Of a stretch of DNA of 35,878 nt, positions 8,097 to 16,444 are shown piece after piece. This DNA comes from Victivallaceae bacterium (GTDB lineage: Bacteria > Verrucomicrobiota > Lentisphaeria > Victivallales > Victivallaceae). Under the pieces are notes generated by a model that saw only the letters and a list, made by a program, of their open reading frames with translations, ran no database searches and had not been told where the DNA came from. Each line of letters starts with the position of its first letter. Positions within the stretch are counted from its first letter, which is position 1. The stretch covers positions 1 through 35,878 of the forward strand of contig JAKIUY010000041.1 of the NCBI GenBank assembly GCA_021647315.1, read 5' to 3'. Both the position numbers and the translations under genes were made by a program.

Positions 8097-8222
8097 AAAG
8101 AAAACTTAATTCGCGAATTATGCTTAATTATTAACTTACATCTTAATGTGCAACAAAAACTTTAGTGCCAGTTTCGGCGAAACAGGCATACGCTGTGCGA
8201 ACTAAACTTTTTGGGTTAACCG

Positions 8223-9044
8223 TTATACTAAATTGCGTTGGGCTGAAGGGGGTAGGCCGGTTACTCTTTTGTAGAAACGTGAGAAGCTGTAGACATCATT
8301 GAAGCCGGTCTCTTTGGCTATTTGGCTGATACTTCTGCTGGAATAGAGCAGCTTTTTTCTGACAATGGCGGCCTTTTCCTGATCAAAAAAATCTTTCAGT
8401 TTAAGTTTAAGCTGGGCCTGGCACAGACGTGAGAGGTGAATTCTGGTGTAAGAAAGATGTTCAGCCAAGTCTTCGAGATTGATATTGCTCGCGATATTTA
8501 TGGCAATAAATTCCTTGGCCTTAATCGCCCATTTAGGCAGGTTTTGTTCATCTTCCAATTTTGCATAATTCATGACCATGATGCCGCCGATCAGATATTC
8601 GAGCGTGCTGTAGAGACTGGTCGGGAATTGTTGATATTCCGCCAGCAGCTGAAAAAACAGTTCACATAATTTCTGAGAACCACTATCCTTGTCAGGCAGA
8701 ATTAACACCTGTGATTCATCAATGAAATCCGGCGACTGATTAAATTTAAAACTCCAGGTTCTGCGTTGCCCGTTATAGATGAAATTGTGTTCTACTCCAG
8801 GTGGGATCAGAATTAATTGTTGTTCCGTCAATGCGAGTTTAGAACCATCAAAACAGGCAGTAATAGTTCCTTTCAGCACGCATTCCATCTGCCAGAAGTT
8901 ATGCGTCGAGCTGCTCGGTGCAAATGGTTCGGCACTGACCCCGTAATCGGTATAGAGTAAATTAATTTCAGGCACAAATTTATTATCCTCTCTGTCGTGC
9001 ATAATACTGGTGTGCTTTGAATTTATTGGATATTTATGTTTCAT
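8223..9044 (-). CDS. AraC-family transcriptional regulator with cupin-like sensor
   Basis: Predicted sugar-responsive regulator of 273 aa. Residues about 30-110 form the AraC-type cupin sensor (note the PPGVEHNF segment near 81-88). Residues about 172-273 form the two helix-turn-helix motifs: the first around INLEDLAEHLSYTRIHLSRL, the second around SISQIAKETGFNDVYSFSRF. The gene is divergent from the DUF3604-like gene and is the obvious candidate regulator of the block from 9346 to 16347. The start has no clear Shine-Dalgarno; an internal Met at residue 15 would also keep both domains. Inducer unknown. Confidence 0.9.
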   Translation of the reverse strand: MKHKYPINSKHTSIMHDREDNKFVPEINLLYTDYGVSAEPFAPSSSTHNFWQMECVLKGTITACFDGSKLALTEQQLILIPPGVEHNFIYNGQRRTWSFKFNQSPDFIDESQVLILPDKDSGSQKLCELFFQLLAEYQQFPTSLYSTLEYLIGGIMVMNYAKLEDEQNLPKWAIKAKEFIAINIASNINLEDLAEHLSYTRIHLSRLCQAQLKLKLKDFFDQEKAAIVRKKLLYSSRSISQIAKETGFNDVYSFSRFYKRVTGLPPSAQRNLV

Positions 9045-9345
9045 TTTGATAAGTTGCTGTTTTGTTGTGGATTATCTGGTTGTTTAAATTTTTACAAGCT
9101 CAGAAATGATAAAAGTCAGGGTTAAAATATCATATTTATGCTAAAAATCAAGGGTCTTTTATTTGATCCACTGCTTTTAATACAGATGGTTTTTGCCGGT
9201 TATGTTTTGTTTTGATAAAAAAATGTTCTGTTTTGCTATTTTAGTTATAAGGTTAAGGTTTATATTAGTAGATACAATATTTATTAGTTTTACGATTCAT
9301 TGGAGTCGTGATTGAAATAGTAAAAGTTAAGGAGTTACAGTTAAA
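9045..9345. other. Divergent regulatory region between araC-type and DUF3604-like genes
   Basis: 301 bp, AT-rich, with T-rich runs (around 9190-9240) and no gene. It should contain the AraC-type operators and both promoters, but I found no clear paired half-sites. The AAGGAG at 9330-9335 serves the gene at 9346 with a rather long spacing. Confidence 0.35.
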
Positions 9346-10842
9346 ATGCAGATATACTGGGGTGACATTCATAATCATAACGAAATCGGCTATGGCAAAG
9401 GTTCGCTGGAGCGTTCTTTTGATATTGCTGAAAATTCTTTGGATTTTTATGCCTTTACGCCACATACCTGGTGGCCGGATCTGCCGGACAATGACGAAGC
9501 GGTAAAACAGCACCATTTGAATGGTTTCAAAAAAGTTCGGAAAAACTGGGAGCTGATAAAACAGACGGTGCAGGAACGTTACAGTGAAGGTAAATTTGTC
9601 ACCCTACTGGCTTGGGAATGGCATTCATTGGCCTGGGGTGATTATTGTATCTACTTTCCGGTTGATAATGATGAATTTTATTATGCGGCAAATCTGGATG
9701 AACTTAAAGCTTACGCACGGGAACATAAGGCATTTATTCTTCCACATCATGTTGCCTACCGCAAAGGGTGGCGCGGGGTTGACTGGAATGGGTTTGATGA
9801 AACATCTTCACCGGTGGTTGAAATATTTTCCGAACACGGTAACTCATTCGAGTCAGACACTCACTGCGGGATGTATTCGCATTCAATGGGTGGCGTAGAC
9901 ACGACGCAGACCGCATTGCATAACCTTAAACAGGGTCGGCATTTCGGGTTTATTGCCTGCACCGATGACCATTACGGTTATCCTGGCGGTAGTGGGCATG
10001 GCATCACAGCCATTCTGGCCGGCAAACTTGATCGTAAATCAATTTTTAATGCGATAAAGCAGCGTCATACCTATGCGACGACTGGAGATCGTATAAAACT
10101 GGATTTCAAACTGAATGAAGGCATCATGGGGGATACTGTTACCGCCAGCGAGTCAGCGGCAATGAGTTTTGCGGTTGAAGCTAAGGATCGCATAAAAACT
10201 GTTGAAATTTACAAAAACGGTGAATTGTTCAAACTCTACTCATCACTCGATTTTATGTCACAGCACAAGACCGGGACAACGCATCTGGTTAAGTTGGAAT
10301 GGGGCTGGGATATGATTGCTTCGAAAGGGATCACCAAGTGGCAGATTGAACTGAGAAGTTCCAATGGTATACTGGATGAGGTAACACCGGCATTCTGTGG
10401 CGGTTCGGGCTCGGTAACTGAGCTGAATCTGATTCATAAACTGGCTGATAATATCTATGGCTTTGATACTTTTACTTCGAGAAAAAATGCCAAACCGGTC
10501 AACGCAGTCTCATTTATTTTTGATGGAGCATTGGACTGTAAAATTGAACTGGCGATAAACGGCATCTATGAAGGGGCTGAATTCAGTAAACAGTTGAAGG
10601 TGACTAAAGCTGAACTAATCGGCAAGGATAGCTATGTCGCCGCTGTTGATAAATTTTCATCACCGAAACTGAAAGTTCACGCTCTGATTGAGGAACACGA
10701 ATACTGTTTCAGTGAATCATTGATTGATGATAAGGTGGAATCGGGAGATTTTTACTTTTTAAAAGTAATCCAGCATAATGGCCAAATGGCCTGGAGCTCT
10801 CCCATTTGGCTGGGAGGGGGGAAGTTAGAAGCTAGAAGCTGA
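9346..10842 (+). CDS. PHP-like metal-dependent protein (DUF3604-type)
   Basis: A 498-aa protein with an N-terminal PHP-type metal site, WGDIHNHNE (His9, His11), then HH in ILPHHVAYRKGW, EIFSEHGN, and a C-terminal ACTDDHYGYPGG (near residue 205). These resemble the DUF3604 branch of PHP-like proteins, which occur widely in glycan-utilising bacteria without a settled function. Residues about 240-490 look like beta-sandwich domains. No signal peptide is visible. It begins the co-directional block of sugar-type enzymes. The last codons and the stop lie inside a repeated word (TAGAAGC), so the C-terminal LEARS may be repeat-derived. A phosphoesterase or lyase role is possible; I cannot choose. Confidence 0.75.
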   Translation: MQIYWGDIHNHNEIGYGKGSLERSFDIAENSLDFYAFTPHTWWPDLPDNDEAVKQHHLNGFKKVRKNWELIKQTVQERYSEGKFVTLLAWEWHSLAWGDYCIYFPVDNDEFYYAANLDELKAYAREHKAFILPHHVAYRKGWRGVDWNGFDETSSPVVEIFSEHGNSFESDTHCGMYSHSMGGVDTTQTALHNLKQGRHFGFIACTDDHYGYPGGSGHGITAILAGKLDRKSIFNAIKQRHTYATTGDRIKLDFKLNEGIMGDTVTASESAAMSFAVEAKDRIKTVEIYKNGELFKLYSSLDFMSQHKTGTTHLVKLEWGWDMIASKGITKWQIELRSSNGILDEVTPAFCGGSGSVTELNLIHKLADNIYGFDTFTSRKNAKPVNAVSFIFDGALDCKIELAINGIYEGAEFSKQLKVTKAELIGKDSYVAAVDKFSSPKLKVHALIEEHEYCFSESLIDDKVESGDFYFLKVIQHNGQMAWSSPIWLGGGKLEARS

Positions 10843-10873
10843 AAATTGATAGGACTGATGTGGACTGATGTGG
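10821..10873. repeat. Short-word repeats at gene end (7-bp and 11-bp units)
   Basis: TAGAAGC-type words repeat with a 7-bp step across the stop codon (10821-10841). GGACTGATGTG is then repeated at an 11-bp step (10852-10873). Confidence 0.55.
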
Positions 10874-10889
10874 CGACTTTGTTGTTAAT

Positions 10890-10923
10890 GTCCACTATGT
10901 CCACCAAGTCCACAATGTCCACA
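10890..10923 (+). repeat. GTCCAC array A, 9-bp period
   Basis: GTCCAC starts at 10890, 10899, 10908 and 10917. The array ends 33 nt before the MDR dehydrogenase start. Three related arrays are found at 12875, 14114 and 17827, all on the coding strand of the gene that follows. Confidence 0.8.
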
Positions 10924-10956
10924 AAAAAGTAAAATATTAACAAAGGGAATAAACAG

Positions 10957-11991
10957 ATGGCTAAAGTATTATTTACAGATAAAGAACAGAAAGTTGTTAT
11001 CGAGGATGTTGAACTCGGGGCAACCGGTGCTAATCATGTGCGGATAAAAACGACCTACAGTTATATCAGTGCCGGAACCGAATTGACCGTGTTGCAGATG
11101 GGTAATGTTAATTCAGTTCGCGAAGTTGGTCATGGCGAATTGGGCTATACATTAAGTGGGGTTGTTACTGAAGTCGGTGCTGATGTTACTAAGGTAAAAG
11201 TTGGCGAGCAGGTGGCTGCGGTCGGGCAGGGGGCCTTTCACGCTGATGAAGTATTGGTGGCAAAAAATTTGGTGATTCCGGTGCCTGAAGGTTGTTCAAT
11301 GCGGGTAGCCGCAATGGCGGCTATGGGCTGTTTTGCGCTCGAGGGGATTCGTAAAGCTGAACTTGAATTCGGTGAAAATGTGCTGGTAATTGGTGGTGGG
11401 TTGATGGGACAATTTGTTTCGCAATACGCGGCAATGTTTGCCGGACAGGTTATATTGTTGGAAAACAACCCGGATCGTCTGGATAAAGTTGTAGACAAGG
11501 TTACCGGTCTGGTCGCCGACGGCGAAGTCTGGGACAGAATAAAAGCGCTTACGGCACCGGTCGGAGTCGAAAAGGTCTTTTTCTGTCTCGGTGGTGATCG
11601 TACTGCGATTTTTGATGAAGTGAAAAAAATTATGACCCAATCCCCGGATGGAATTGCCCAGGGCTCGATTGTCTTCTGTGGTGGCGCGACAATTACCGTT
11701 TCGCTTGCTTCGCCAAGTGGGAATTTACGCATTCTCAGTTCTGCCAAAGCCGGACCGGGTTATCGTGACGCGACGTTTGAAGCTGGTAATGATTATCCAA
11801 TGGGTTATGTGAAATGGACCGTCAAGCGCAATGTTCAGGCTATTCTTGGCGCGGTTGCGGCGGGTAAACTTGAGCTTGACCAGCTGATTACCCATGAATA
11901 TCATTATACCGAGGCGTTAGTTGCCTATACCGAGTTGGCGAAACCAAACACCGACGCGATGGCGGTATTATTAAAATATAAAAAGGAATAA
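10957..11991 (+). CDS. MDR-superfamily (zinc alcohol dehydrogenase-like) dehydrogenase
   Basis: Predicted NAD(P)-dependent sugar or polyol dehydrogenase of 344 aa. The N-terminal GroES-like domain contains SAGTE (38-42) and the H-G-E stretch around 59-61. The Rossmann domain has VIGGGLMG (144-151). The usual catalytic Cys of zinc alcohol dehydrogenases and the four-Cys structural lobe are absent, as in several bi-domain sugar dehydrogenases, so a canonical zinc site cannot be assumed. It stands 2 nt before the TIM-barrel epimerase gene and both are translated from one message. E. coli YcjQ, which reduces 3-keto-gulosides, is a protein of this class in the same relative position, so a 3-keto-glycoside reductase role is my leading guess. 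Confidence 0.8.
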   Translation: MAKVLFTDKEQKVVIEDVELGATGANHVRIKTTYSYISAGTELTVLQMGNVNSVREVGHGELGYTLSGVVTEVGADVTKVKVGEQVAAVGQGAFHADEVLVAKNLVIPVPEGCSMRVAAMAAMGCFALEGIRKAELEFGENVLVIGGGLMGQFVSQYAAMFAGQVILLENNPDRLDKVVDKVTGLVADGEVWDRIKALTAPVGVEKVFFCLGGDRTAIFDEVKKIMTQSPDGIAQGSIVFCGGATITVSLASPSGNLRILSSAKAGPGYRDATFEAGNDYPMGYVKWTVKRNVQAILGAVAAGKLELDQLITHEYHYTEALVAYTELAKPNTDAMAVLLKYKKE

Positions 11992-11993
11992 TT

Positions 11994-12851
11994 ATGATTT
12001 TTTCAGGAATAGCAGATGAGGCCGGCAGTGATATTGCCAGTCAGATAAGAGCTCATAAACAGTTGGACTGGAACCATATTGAACTGCGTCTGGTTGACGG
12101 CAAAAATGTTGCCGGCACCGTGTCGGATGCCGAATTTGAGGTCATTCGGCGTGAATTGGAACGTCATGACATGCAGGTTACCGGTTTTGCTTCGGCCATA
12201 GGCAACTGGAGTCGGCATATCAATGATGATTTCAGTATTGATCTCAATGAATTGAAAACTGCGGTCAAACGTATGCAGCAGTTAAAGGTGAAATATATTC
12301 GCATTATGACCTGGAAAGGGGATGGGGTAGATGATAGCATCTGGCGTAATGAGGCAATCAAACGTTGCAAAGAGTTGGTAAAAATTGCCGCCGATGCTGA
12401 CATCATTTTGTCGCATGAAAACTGTGAAGGTTGGGGTGGATTGAGTGCCCAACACATGGTTGATTTGAAAACTGCGGTTGACAGTCCCAATTTTAAACTG
12501 CTCTATGATTTGGGTAATACCATCAGTCACGGGTATGAACCGTGGATTTTTTTTGAAATTATTCGTGGGCATTTTGATTATATCCATATTAAAGACGCGA
12601 AGCTGAACCTCGCTGGCGGGCGCAGTAAAGATTATGCCTATTGCGGTGAAGGCGACGCGATGCTAAAAGAGATCCTGAGTACTATTTTGAATGAAGATGG
12701 TTATGACGGTGTAATTTCCATCGAACCGCATGTCGCGGCAATTGTTCACCTTGACGGTGGCAATGCCGAAGTTAGCCCAGAAGAGAAATATTCCTCTTAT
12801 GTGAAATACGGTAAAATGTTGGAAGAGTTGGTAGAGGGGGTTAAGTGCTAG
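11994..12851 (+). CDS. Sugar phosphate isomerase/epimerase family TIM-barrel protein
   Basis: Predicted 285-aa metal-dependent epimerase or isomerase of the xylose-isomerase-like/AP endonuclease 2 superfamily. Metal ligands are visible in order: Glu in LSHENCEGWGG, Asp in LLYDLGNT, His in YIHIKDA and Glu in ISIEPHV. The gene starts 2 nt after the MDR dehydrogenase stop, which implies translational coupling. In E. coli the equivalent middle position of ycjQ-R-S is a 3-keto-glycoside 4-epimerase of the same fold. Sequence similarity between the two looks low by eye, so I claim the class and position, not orthology. Other options are a hydroxypyruvate-isomerase-like or keto-inositol-type enzyme. 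Confidence 0.85.
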   Translation: MIFSGIADEAGSDIASQIRAHKQLDWNHIELRLVDGKNVAGTVSDAEFEVIRRELERHDMQVTGFASAIGNWSRHINDDFSIDLNELKTAVKRMQQLKVKYIRIMTWKGDGVDDSIWRNEAIKRCKELVKIAADADIILSHENCEGWGGLSAQHMVDLKTAVDSPNFKLLYDLGNTISHGYEPWIFFEIIRGHFDYIHIKDAKLNLAGGRSKDYAYCGEGDAMLKEILSTILNEDGYDGVISIEPHVAAIVHLDGGNAEVSPEEKYSSYVKYGKMLEELVEGVKC

Positions 12852-12874
12852 GTACTTGATGCTTGGGCTTTTTT

Positions 12875-12912
12875 CTACTCCGTCCACTAGCCCACTAGGT
12901 CCACTCCGTCCA
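12875..12912 (+). repeat. GTCCAC array B, 9-bp period
   Basis: GTCCAC-like units start at 12882, 12890 (GCCCAC), 12899 and 12908, preceded by CTACTCC. The array ends 14 nt before the next start codon and abuts its AAAGGA site. Confidence 0.75.
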
Positions 12913-12926
12913 TAAAAAGGAAAACT

Positions 12927-13979
12927 ATGAATAAAAAAATAAAATTTGCAATTATCGGCACCGGCATGATTGCCGAACGTCACGCCGCCGCCCTGGCGGA
13001 GATTCCCGAAGCGGAGCTCTATGCGGTCTACGACCGCAATAGCGTTCTAGCTGAGTCTTTTACCGAAAAACAGGGGGCAAAAGTTTATCGCACATTTGAC
13101 GAACTGCTCAATGATCCGCAACTCGTTGCGGTAACCATTGCTACTCCGACCGGAGTGCATAAAGAGATTGCAGTTCCATGCGCTGAAGCTGGTAAACATA
13201 TCCTGTGCGAAAAACCATTGGATGTGACACTTGCCAAAGCCGATGCGATAATTGATGCCTGTGATAAAAATGGCGTCTATCTGTCGGCAGTGTTCCAGTC
13301 GCGTTTCAGCGATCGGGTTCAACTGATTAAAACCGCGATCGAAACGGGACGTTTCGGGCGTTTGGTAATGTGCAGTGCGCAGGTAAAATGGTTCCGTTCG
13401 CAGGAATATTATGACAGTGCCGGTTGGCGCGGCACCTGGGCGCTTGACGGCGGTGGAGCATTAATGAATCAGTCAATCCATATTATCGACCTATTGCTTT
13501 ATCTGGTTGGTGAACCTGCAATGGTGCACGCCTTTACCGGCACCATGACGCATGAACGGCTGGAGGTCGAAGATAATGCCTGCGCTTCAATTAAATTTAA
13601 AAATGGTGCGTTGGGCGTTATTGAAGCCAGCACTTCATGTGCGCCGGGATTTCCGCGACGGCTGGAACTTTCCGGTGAATATGGTTCGGTTACGCTCGAA
13701 GATGATACTATTACCCGGTGGCAGTTTGTGGATGAACAACCCGAAGATGAGGCGATTCGTAACGGCAGCGTTGCGACCACGCAACTGAAAAGTGGGGCAA
13801 GTGATCCGCGTGCCGGCTCACACGAAGGGCATCGTAGACAGTTGTTGGATTTAATAACCGCAATTAAACATAAACAGCAACCTTCCATTCCCGGTAGCGA
13901 AGGACGGCGTGCGGTAGAGCTGATTTGCGCCATCTATGAATCAGCCAAAACCGGTAGGGTGTGTAGGTTTGAAACTTGA
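12927..13979 (+). CDS. Gfo/Idh/MocA-family oxidoreductase
   Basis: Predicted NAD(P)-dependent sugar dehydrogenase of 350 aa. The Rossmann motif AIIGTGMIAERH (8-19), the family motif CEKPLDV (Glu95-Lys96-Pro97) and the active-site His185 in NQSIHIIDLL are all present and normal. C-terminal residues about 130-340 form the dimerising alpha/beta domain. With the dehydrogenase and epimerase just upstream it gives the class order of E. coli ycjQ-R-S, whose YcjS oxidises glucosides at C3. The stop codon lies inside a repeated word (GAAACTT), so the last residues may be repeat-derived. Assignment to the family is secure; the sugar is not known. Confidence 0.9.
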   Translation: MNKKIKFAIIGTGMIAERHAAALAEIPEAELYAVYDRNSVLAESFTEKQGAKVYRTFDELLNDPQLVAVTIATPTGVHKEIAVPCAEAGKHILCEKPLDVTLAKADAIIDACDKNGVYLSAVFQSRFSDRVQLIKTAIETGRFGRLVMCSAQVKWFRSQEYYDSAGWRGTWALDGGGALMNQSIHIIDLLLYLVGEPAMVHAFTGTMTHERLEVEDNACASIKFKNGALGVIEASTSCAPGFPRRLELSGEYGSVTLEDDTITRWQFVDEQPEDEAIRNGSVATTQLKSGASDPRAGSHEGHRRQLLDLITAIKHKQQPSIPGSEGRRAVELICAIYESAKTGRVCRFET

Positions 13980-14027
13980 AACTTGGGAAAAACTGTTACA
14001 CAGAGAGCCACAGAGTTTCACAGAGAA
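13968..14027. repeat. Short-word repeats at gene end (GAAACTT; CACAGAG at 10-bp step)
   Basis: GAAACTT repeats at a 7-bp step across the stop of the Gfo/Idh/MocA gene. CACAGAG then starts at 13999, 14009 and 14019, exactly 10 bp apart. Confidence 0.6.
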
Positions 14028-14113
14028 AAAACTTTGTATAACTTTGTGGCATAGCATATGGGGTTTGGGTAATGTGGGAGCCGAACTCCGAGCGGCGAAG
14101 TAGATATTTTATT

Positions 14114-14152
14114 CTACTCCGTCCACTAAGTCTACTAGGTTCACAATGTCCA
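14114..14152 (+). repeat. GTCCAC array C, 9-bp period
   Basis: CTACTCC is followed by GTCCAC, GTCTAC, GTTCAC and GTCCAC at 9-bp steps. The array ends 19 nt before the start of the enolase-superfamily gene. Confidence 0.75.
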
Positions 14153-14171
14153 CTAAAAAAAGGCGAAAAAT

Positions 14172-15425
14172 ATGGAATTTACAATAACTGATACAAATTT
14201 GGATATTATCCGCGAACCACTAGTAAAACCGTTCGGTTTCAAAGGTAGCTTCTTCACCGAAAAATGGGTTTGCCAAGTTGATTTGACTGGCGATTCCGGC
14301 AATAAAGTTACCGGACAGGGCGGACTGGCGGTGTTGTGGTCTGATGCCACGGTCTTCTCTGCTCACTCTGAAGTGGGTGGTAACCTGTTGATGGCAACAA
14401 TGCTTGAATATGCCCTGACACTGGTCAAAGGGAAATCTTTTGCTGACCCGATTGCGATGTTGGATTTTATTATTGAACCGGTCTATCAATATGGGTGTAA
14501 AATTACCGGCAACGCAGAGTTGCGACGTACTTTTGCTTTGAATCCGTTGGTGGCATTGGATAATGCCGCCTGGCTACTTTATGCTCAGGACAACAATATT
14601 GATAACTTTGATGAGGTGATACCGGCGACCTACCGTCCGGCATTGAGTGCCAGACATGAAAAATTGGCCAGTGCTCCATTGGTTACCTACAAAGTTTCAG
14701 TCGAAGAGTTGCATAAATTGATTGCTGAAGGTTATTTTTTCCTGAAAATAAAAATTGGTCAGCCGGGGGATGAACAGCAGATGCTGGCAGCCGATATGGC
14801 ACGTTTGACTGAAATCCATAACGCTATCGCCGATTGTCGCACCCCATATACTGAAGATGGCAAGTTACTCTATTATCTAGATGCCAATGGACGTTATCAA
14901 ACCAAGGCGGCGATGAAAAAACTGTTAGCCCATGCCAAAACTATCGGGGCATTCGAGCAGATCGTTATTCTGGAAGAGCCGTTTGATGAAAATCTGGATA
15001 TTAATGTCGCGGATCTCGGTGTCAGAGTGGCTGGTGACGAAAGTTGTCACGGTGCGGCAGAGGTCAAACAACGCATGGAAATGGGTTACAGTGCCATCGC
15101 CCTGAAACCGGCGGGTAAAACCCTGAGTATGTCACTGAAAATGGCAAAGGCTGCCTATGATTATGGGGTGCCATGTTATGTGGCAGATTCAGCCTGTACG
15201 CCGGCGACCGTTGAATGGAATAAAAATATCGCTGCCCGGCTTGCGCCATTACCGGGGATGACTACCGGACTGCTGGAATCGAACGGCCCCCATTTTTATA
15301 AACATTGGCAGGAGTTAATTGCCGCTCAACCCGAGCCGAATGCTCTCTGGGTCGAAGCCCATAACGGTATTTTTGAATTAAGCAAAGATTATTACGCCCA
15401 AAGCGGCGCAATCTTCAATAGATAA
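14172..15425 (+). CDS. Enolase-superfamily enzyme (mandelate racemase/dipeptide epimerase-like)
   Basis: Predicted Mg-dependent epimerase, racemase or dehydratase of 417 aa. The catalytic barrel residues are in place: Lys192 and Lys194 of the KxK motif (FFLKIKIG), Asp237 in YLDANG, Glu269 in ILEEP, Asp289/Glu290 in AGDES, and Lys312 in ALKPAG. A lysine at both ends of the barrel fits the muconate lactonizing enzyme/dipeptide-epimerase subgroup rather than the His-Asp mandelate racemase type. The protein is somewhat longer than the usual 350-380 aa. Its neighbours are sugar-type dehydrogenases, so it may act on an acid sugar or an amino-acid conjugate. The superfamily call is secure; the reaction is not. 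Confidence 0.85.
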   Translation: MEFTITDTNLDIIREPLVKPFGFKGSFFTEKWVCQVDLTGDSGNKVTGQGGLAVLWSDATVFSAHSEVGGNLLMATMLEYALTLVKGKSFADPIAMLDFIIEPVYQYGCKITGNAELRRTFALNPLVALDNAAWLLYAQDNNIDNFDEVIPATYRPALSARHEKLASAPLVTYKVSVEELHKLIAEGYFFLKIKIGQPGDEQQMLAADMARLTEIHNAIADCRTPYTEDGKLLYYLDANGRYQTKAAMKKLLAHAKTIGAFEQIVILEEPFDENLDINVADLGVRVAGDESCHGAAEVKQRMEMGYSAIALKPAGKTLSMSLKMAKAAYDYGVPCYVADSACTPATVEWNKNIAARLAPLPGMTTGLLESNGPHFYKHWQELIAAQPEPNALWVEAHNGIFELSKDYYAQSGAIFNR

Positions 15426-15453
15426 AAAATAATAAAAAAAGGATATAAACAGT

Positions 15454-16347
15454 ATGAAAAAAATTGGTTTTATTGATCTGGATACTTCACATCCGAGAAG
15501 TTTCGTCAAAAGAATTAACGCAATGAATGACTTTCAAGTCACTGGAGTCTTTGACCGCGGACGGGCTAAAGGTAAAACAGAAACGACTGCATTCTGCAAA
15601 GAATTTGACGTAAAAGAATATGATTCGGCCGCTGCCCTTGCTGTCGAATGTGATGGTGTGATGGTGCTGTCAGCTGACTGGGAAACTCATCTTGAAGATA
15701 TTACTGCTATCTTGCAGGCTGGCAAGGCATGTTACTGTGATAAACCGCTGGTGACCAGCCTTGATGAACTTGATCGTTTTGTTGCATTGTGTGAACAGAG
15801 TTCTGCACCGATGTTTGCCGGTTCCGGCTGGCGCTGGAATGCTAAAACCGCTGCTTTGGCGACAGAGATAAAAGCTGCCCGTATTTCAGATGCCATCTTC
15901 TGTGTGCCGTCAGATCGTTACTATTACGGTATTCATGGCGTTGAATGGATACTAGGTCTATTCGGGAGTGGTATCGAGGCGGTGAAAGCTGAAATCAACA
16001 CAGATGATGCCACCATCGTTTCTCTTTATCATCAACGTGGCATGGCAATTCGTCTCGTGCTTGAAACCGATTTCCCGTTAAGTCGTTTCAATGTTTTTGC
16101 TGCGGACGGCGAAGATCATTCTCTGGCACTTGACGGTGATGATATTCATGACGGTATTTGCGGCAACTTCACCCAAGCGATAACTACCGGCAAATCACCG
16201 GCAACCGTAGCCGAACTGACAGAAGCAGTCCGCATCATGTTCGCTATCGAAGAGTCCCTGATAACCGGCAAATCAGCCAATCCGAAAGCCCTGGAACAGG
16301 TCTCGTCAATCCCCAGCATCGCATTCATGGCCGATTACTGCAAGTAA
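15454..16347 (+). CDS. Divergent Gfo/Idh/MocA-like oxidoreductase
   Basis: A 297-aa protein with the fold pattern of Gfo/Idh/MocA dehydrogenases but altered motifs. The Rossmann glycine loop is replaced by GFIDLDTSHP (5-14), and the EKP motif is CDKP (95-98). The later segment YYYGIHGVEWI carries a His in the active-site region. It is shorter than the normal 330-390 aa. It follows the enolase-superfamily gene after 28 nt and ends the block, facing hemL. It could still be a dehydrogenase with a different cofactor grip, or a non-catalytic partner. Family likely, activity uncertain. Confidence 0.75.
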   Translation: MKKIGFIDLDTSHPRSFVKRINAMNDFQVTGVFDRGRAKGKTETTAFCKEFDVKEYDSAAALAVECDGVMVLSADWETHLEDITAILQAGKACYCDKPLVTSLDELDRFVALCEQSSAPMFAGSGWRWNAKTAALATEIKAARISDAIFCVPSDRYYYGIHGVEWILGLFGSGIEAVKAEINTDDATIVSLYHQRGMAIRLVLETDFPLSRFNVFAADGEDHSLALDGDDIHDGICGNFTQAITTGKSPATVAELTEAVRIMFAIEESLITGKSANPKALEQVSSIPSIAFMADYCK

Positions 16348-16390
16348 AACCTGATATATAGCGCAGAACATCAAAGCAGCAACCCAAAAG

Positions 16391-16420
16391 ATGGCAGAAT
16401 TATTTTTTTCTGTCTACCAT
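16391..16420. terminator. Candidate bidirectional terminator between convergent genes
   Basis: ATGG-CAGAA pairs with TTCTG-(3-nt bulge)-CCAT around a T-rich loop. It lies in the 97 bp between the stop of the Gfo/Idh/MocA-like gene and the stop of hemL, the place for a shared terminator. The stem is imperfect. Confidence 0.35.
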
Positions 16421-16444
16421 TTATCAGCGTGGATTTTGCTTGCT

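Noticed and set aside
10752..10943. Leftward 63-codon frame with VDIVDLVDIVD repeats
   Set aside because: It is the translation of GTCCAC array A, whose 9-bp period keeps any frame open by chance.
11238..11747. Long leftward open frame of 169 codons inside the MDR dehydrogenase gene
   Set aside because: It is antisense to a well-supported gene, has no ribosome binding site and its composition is that of a reverse-frame shadow.
13499..13933. Leftward open frame of 144 codons inside the Gfo/Idh/MocA gene
   Set aside because: Serine/arginine-rich shadow of a conserved gene with no start signal.
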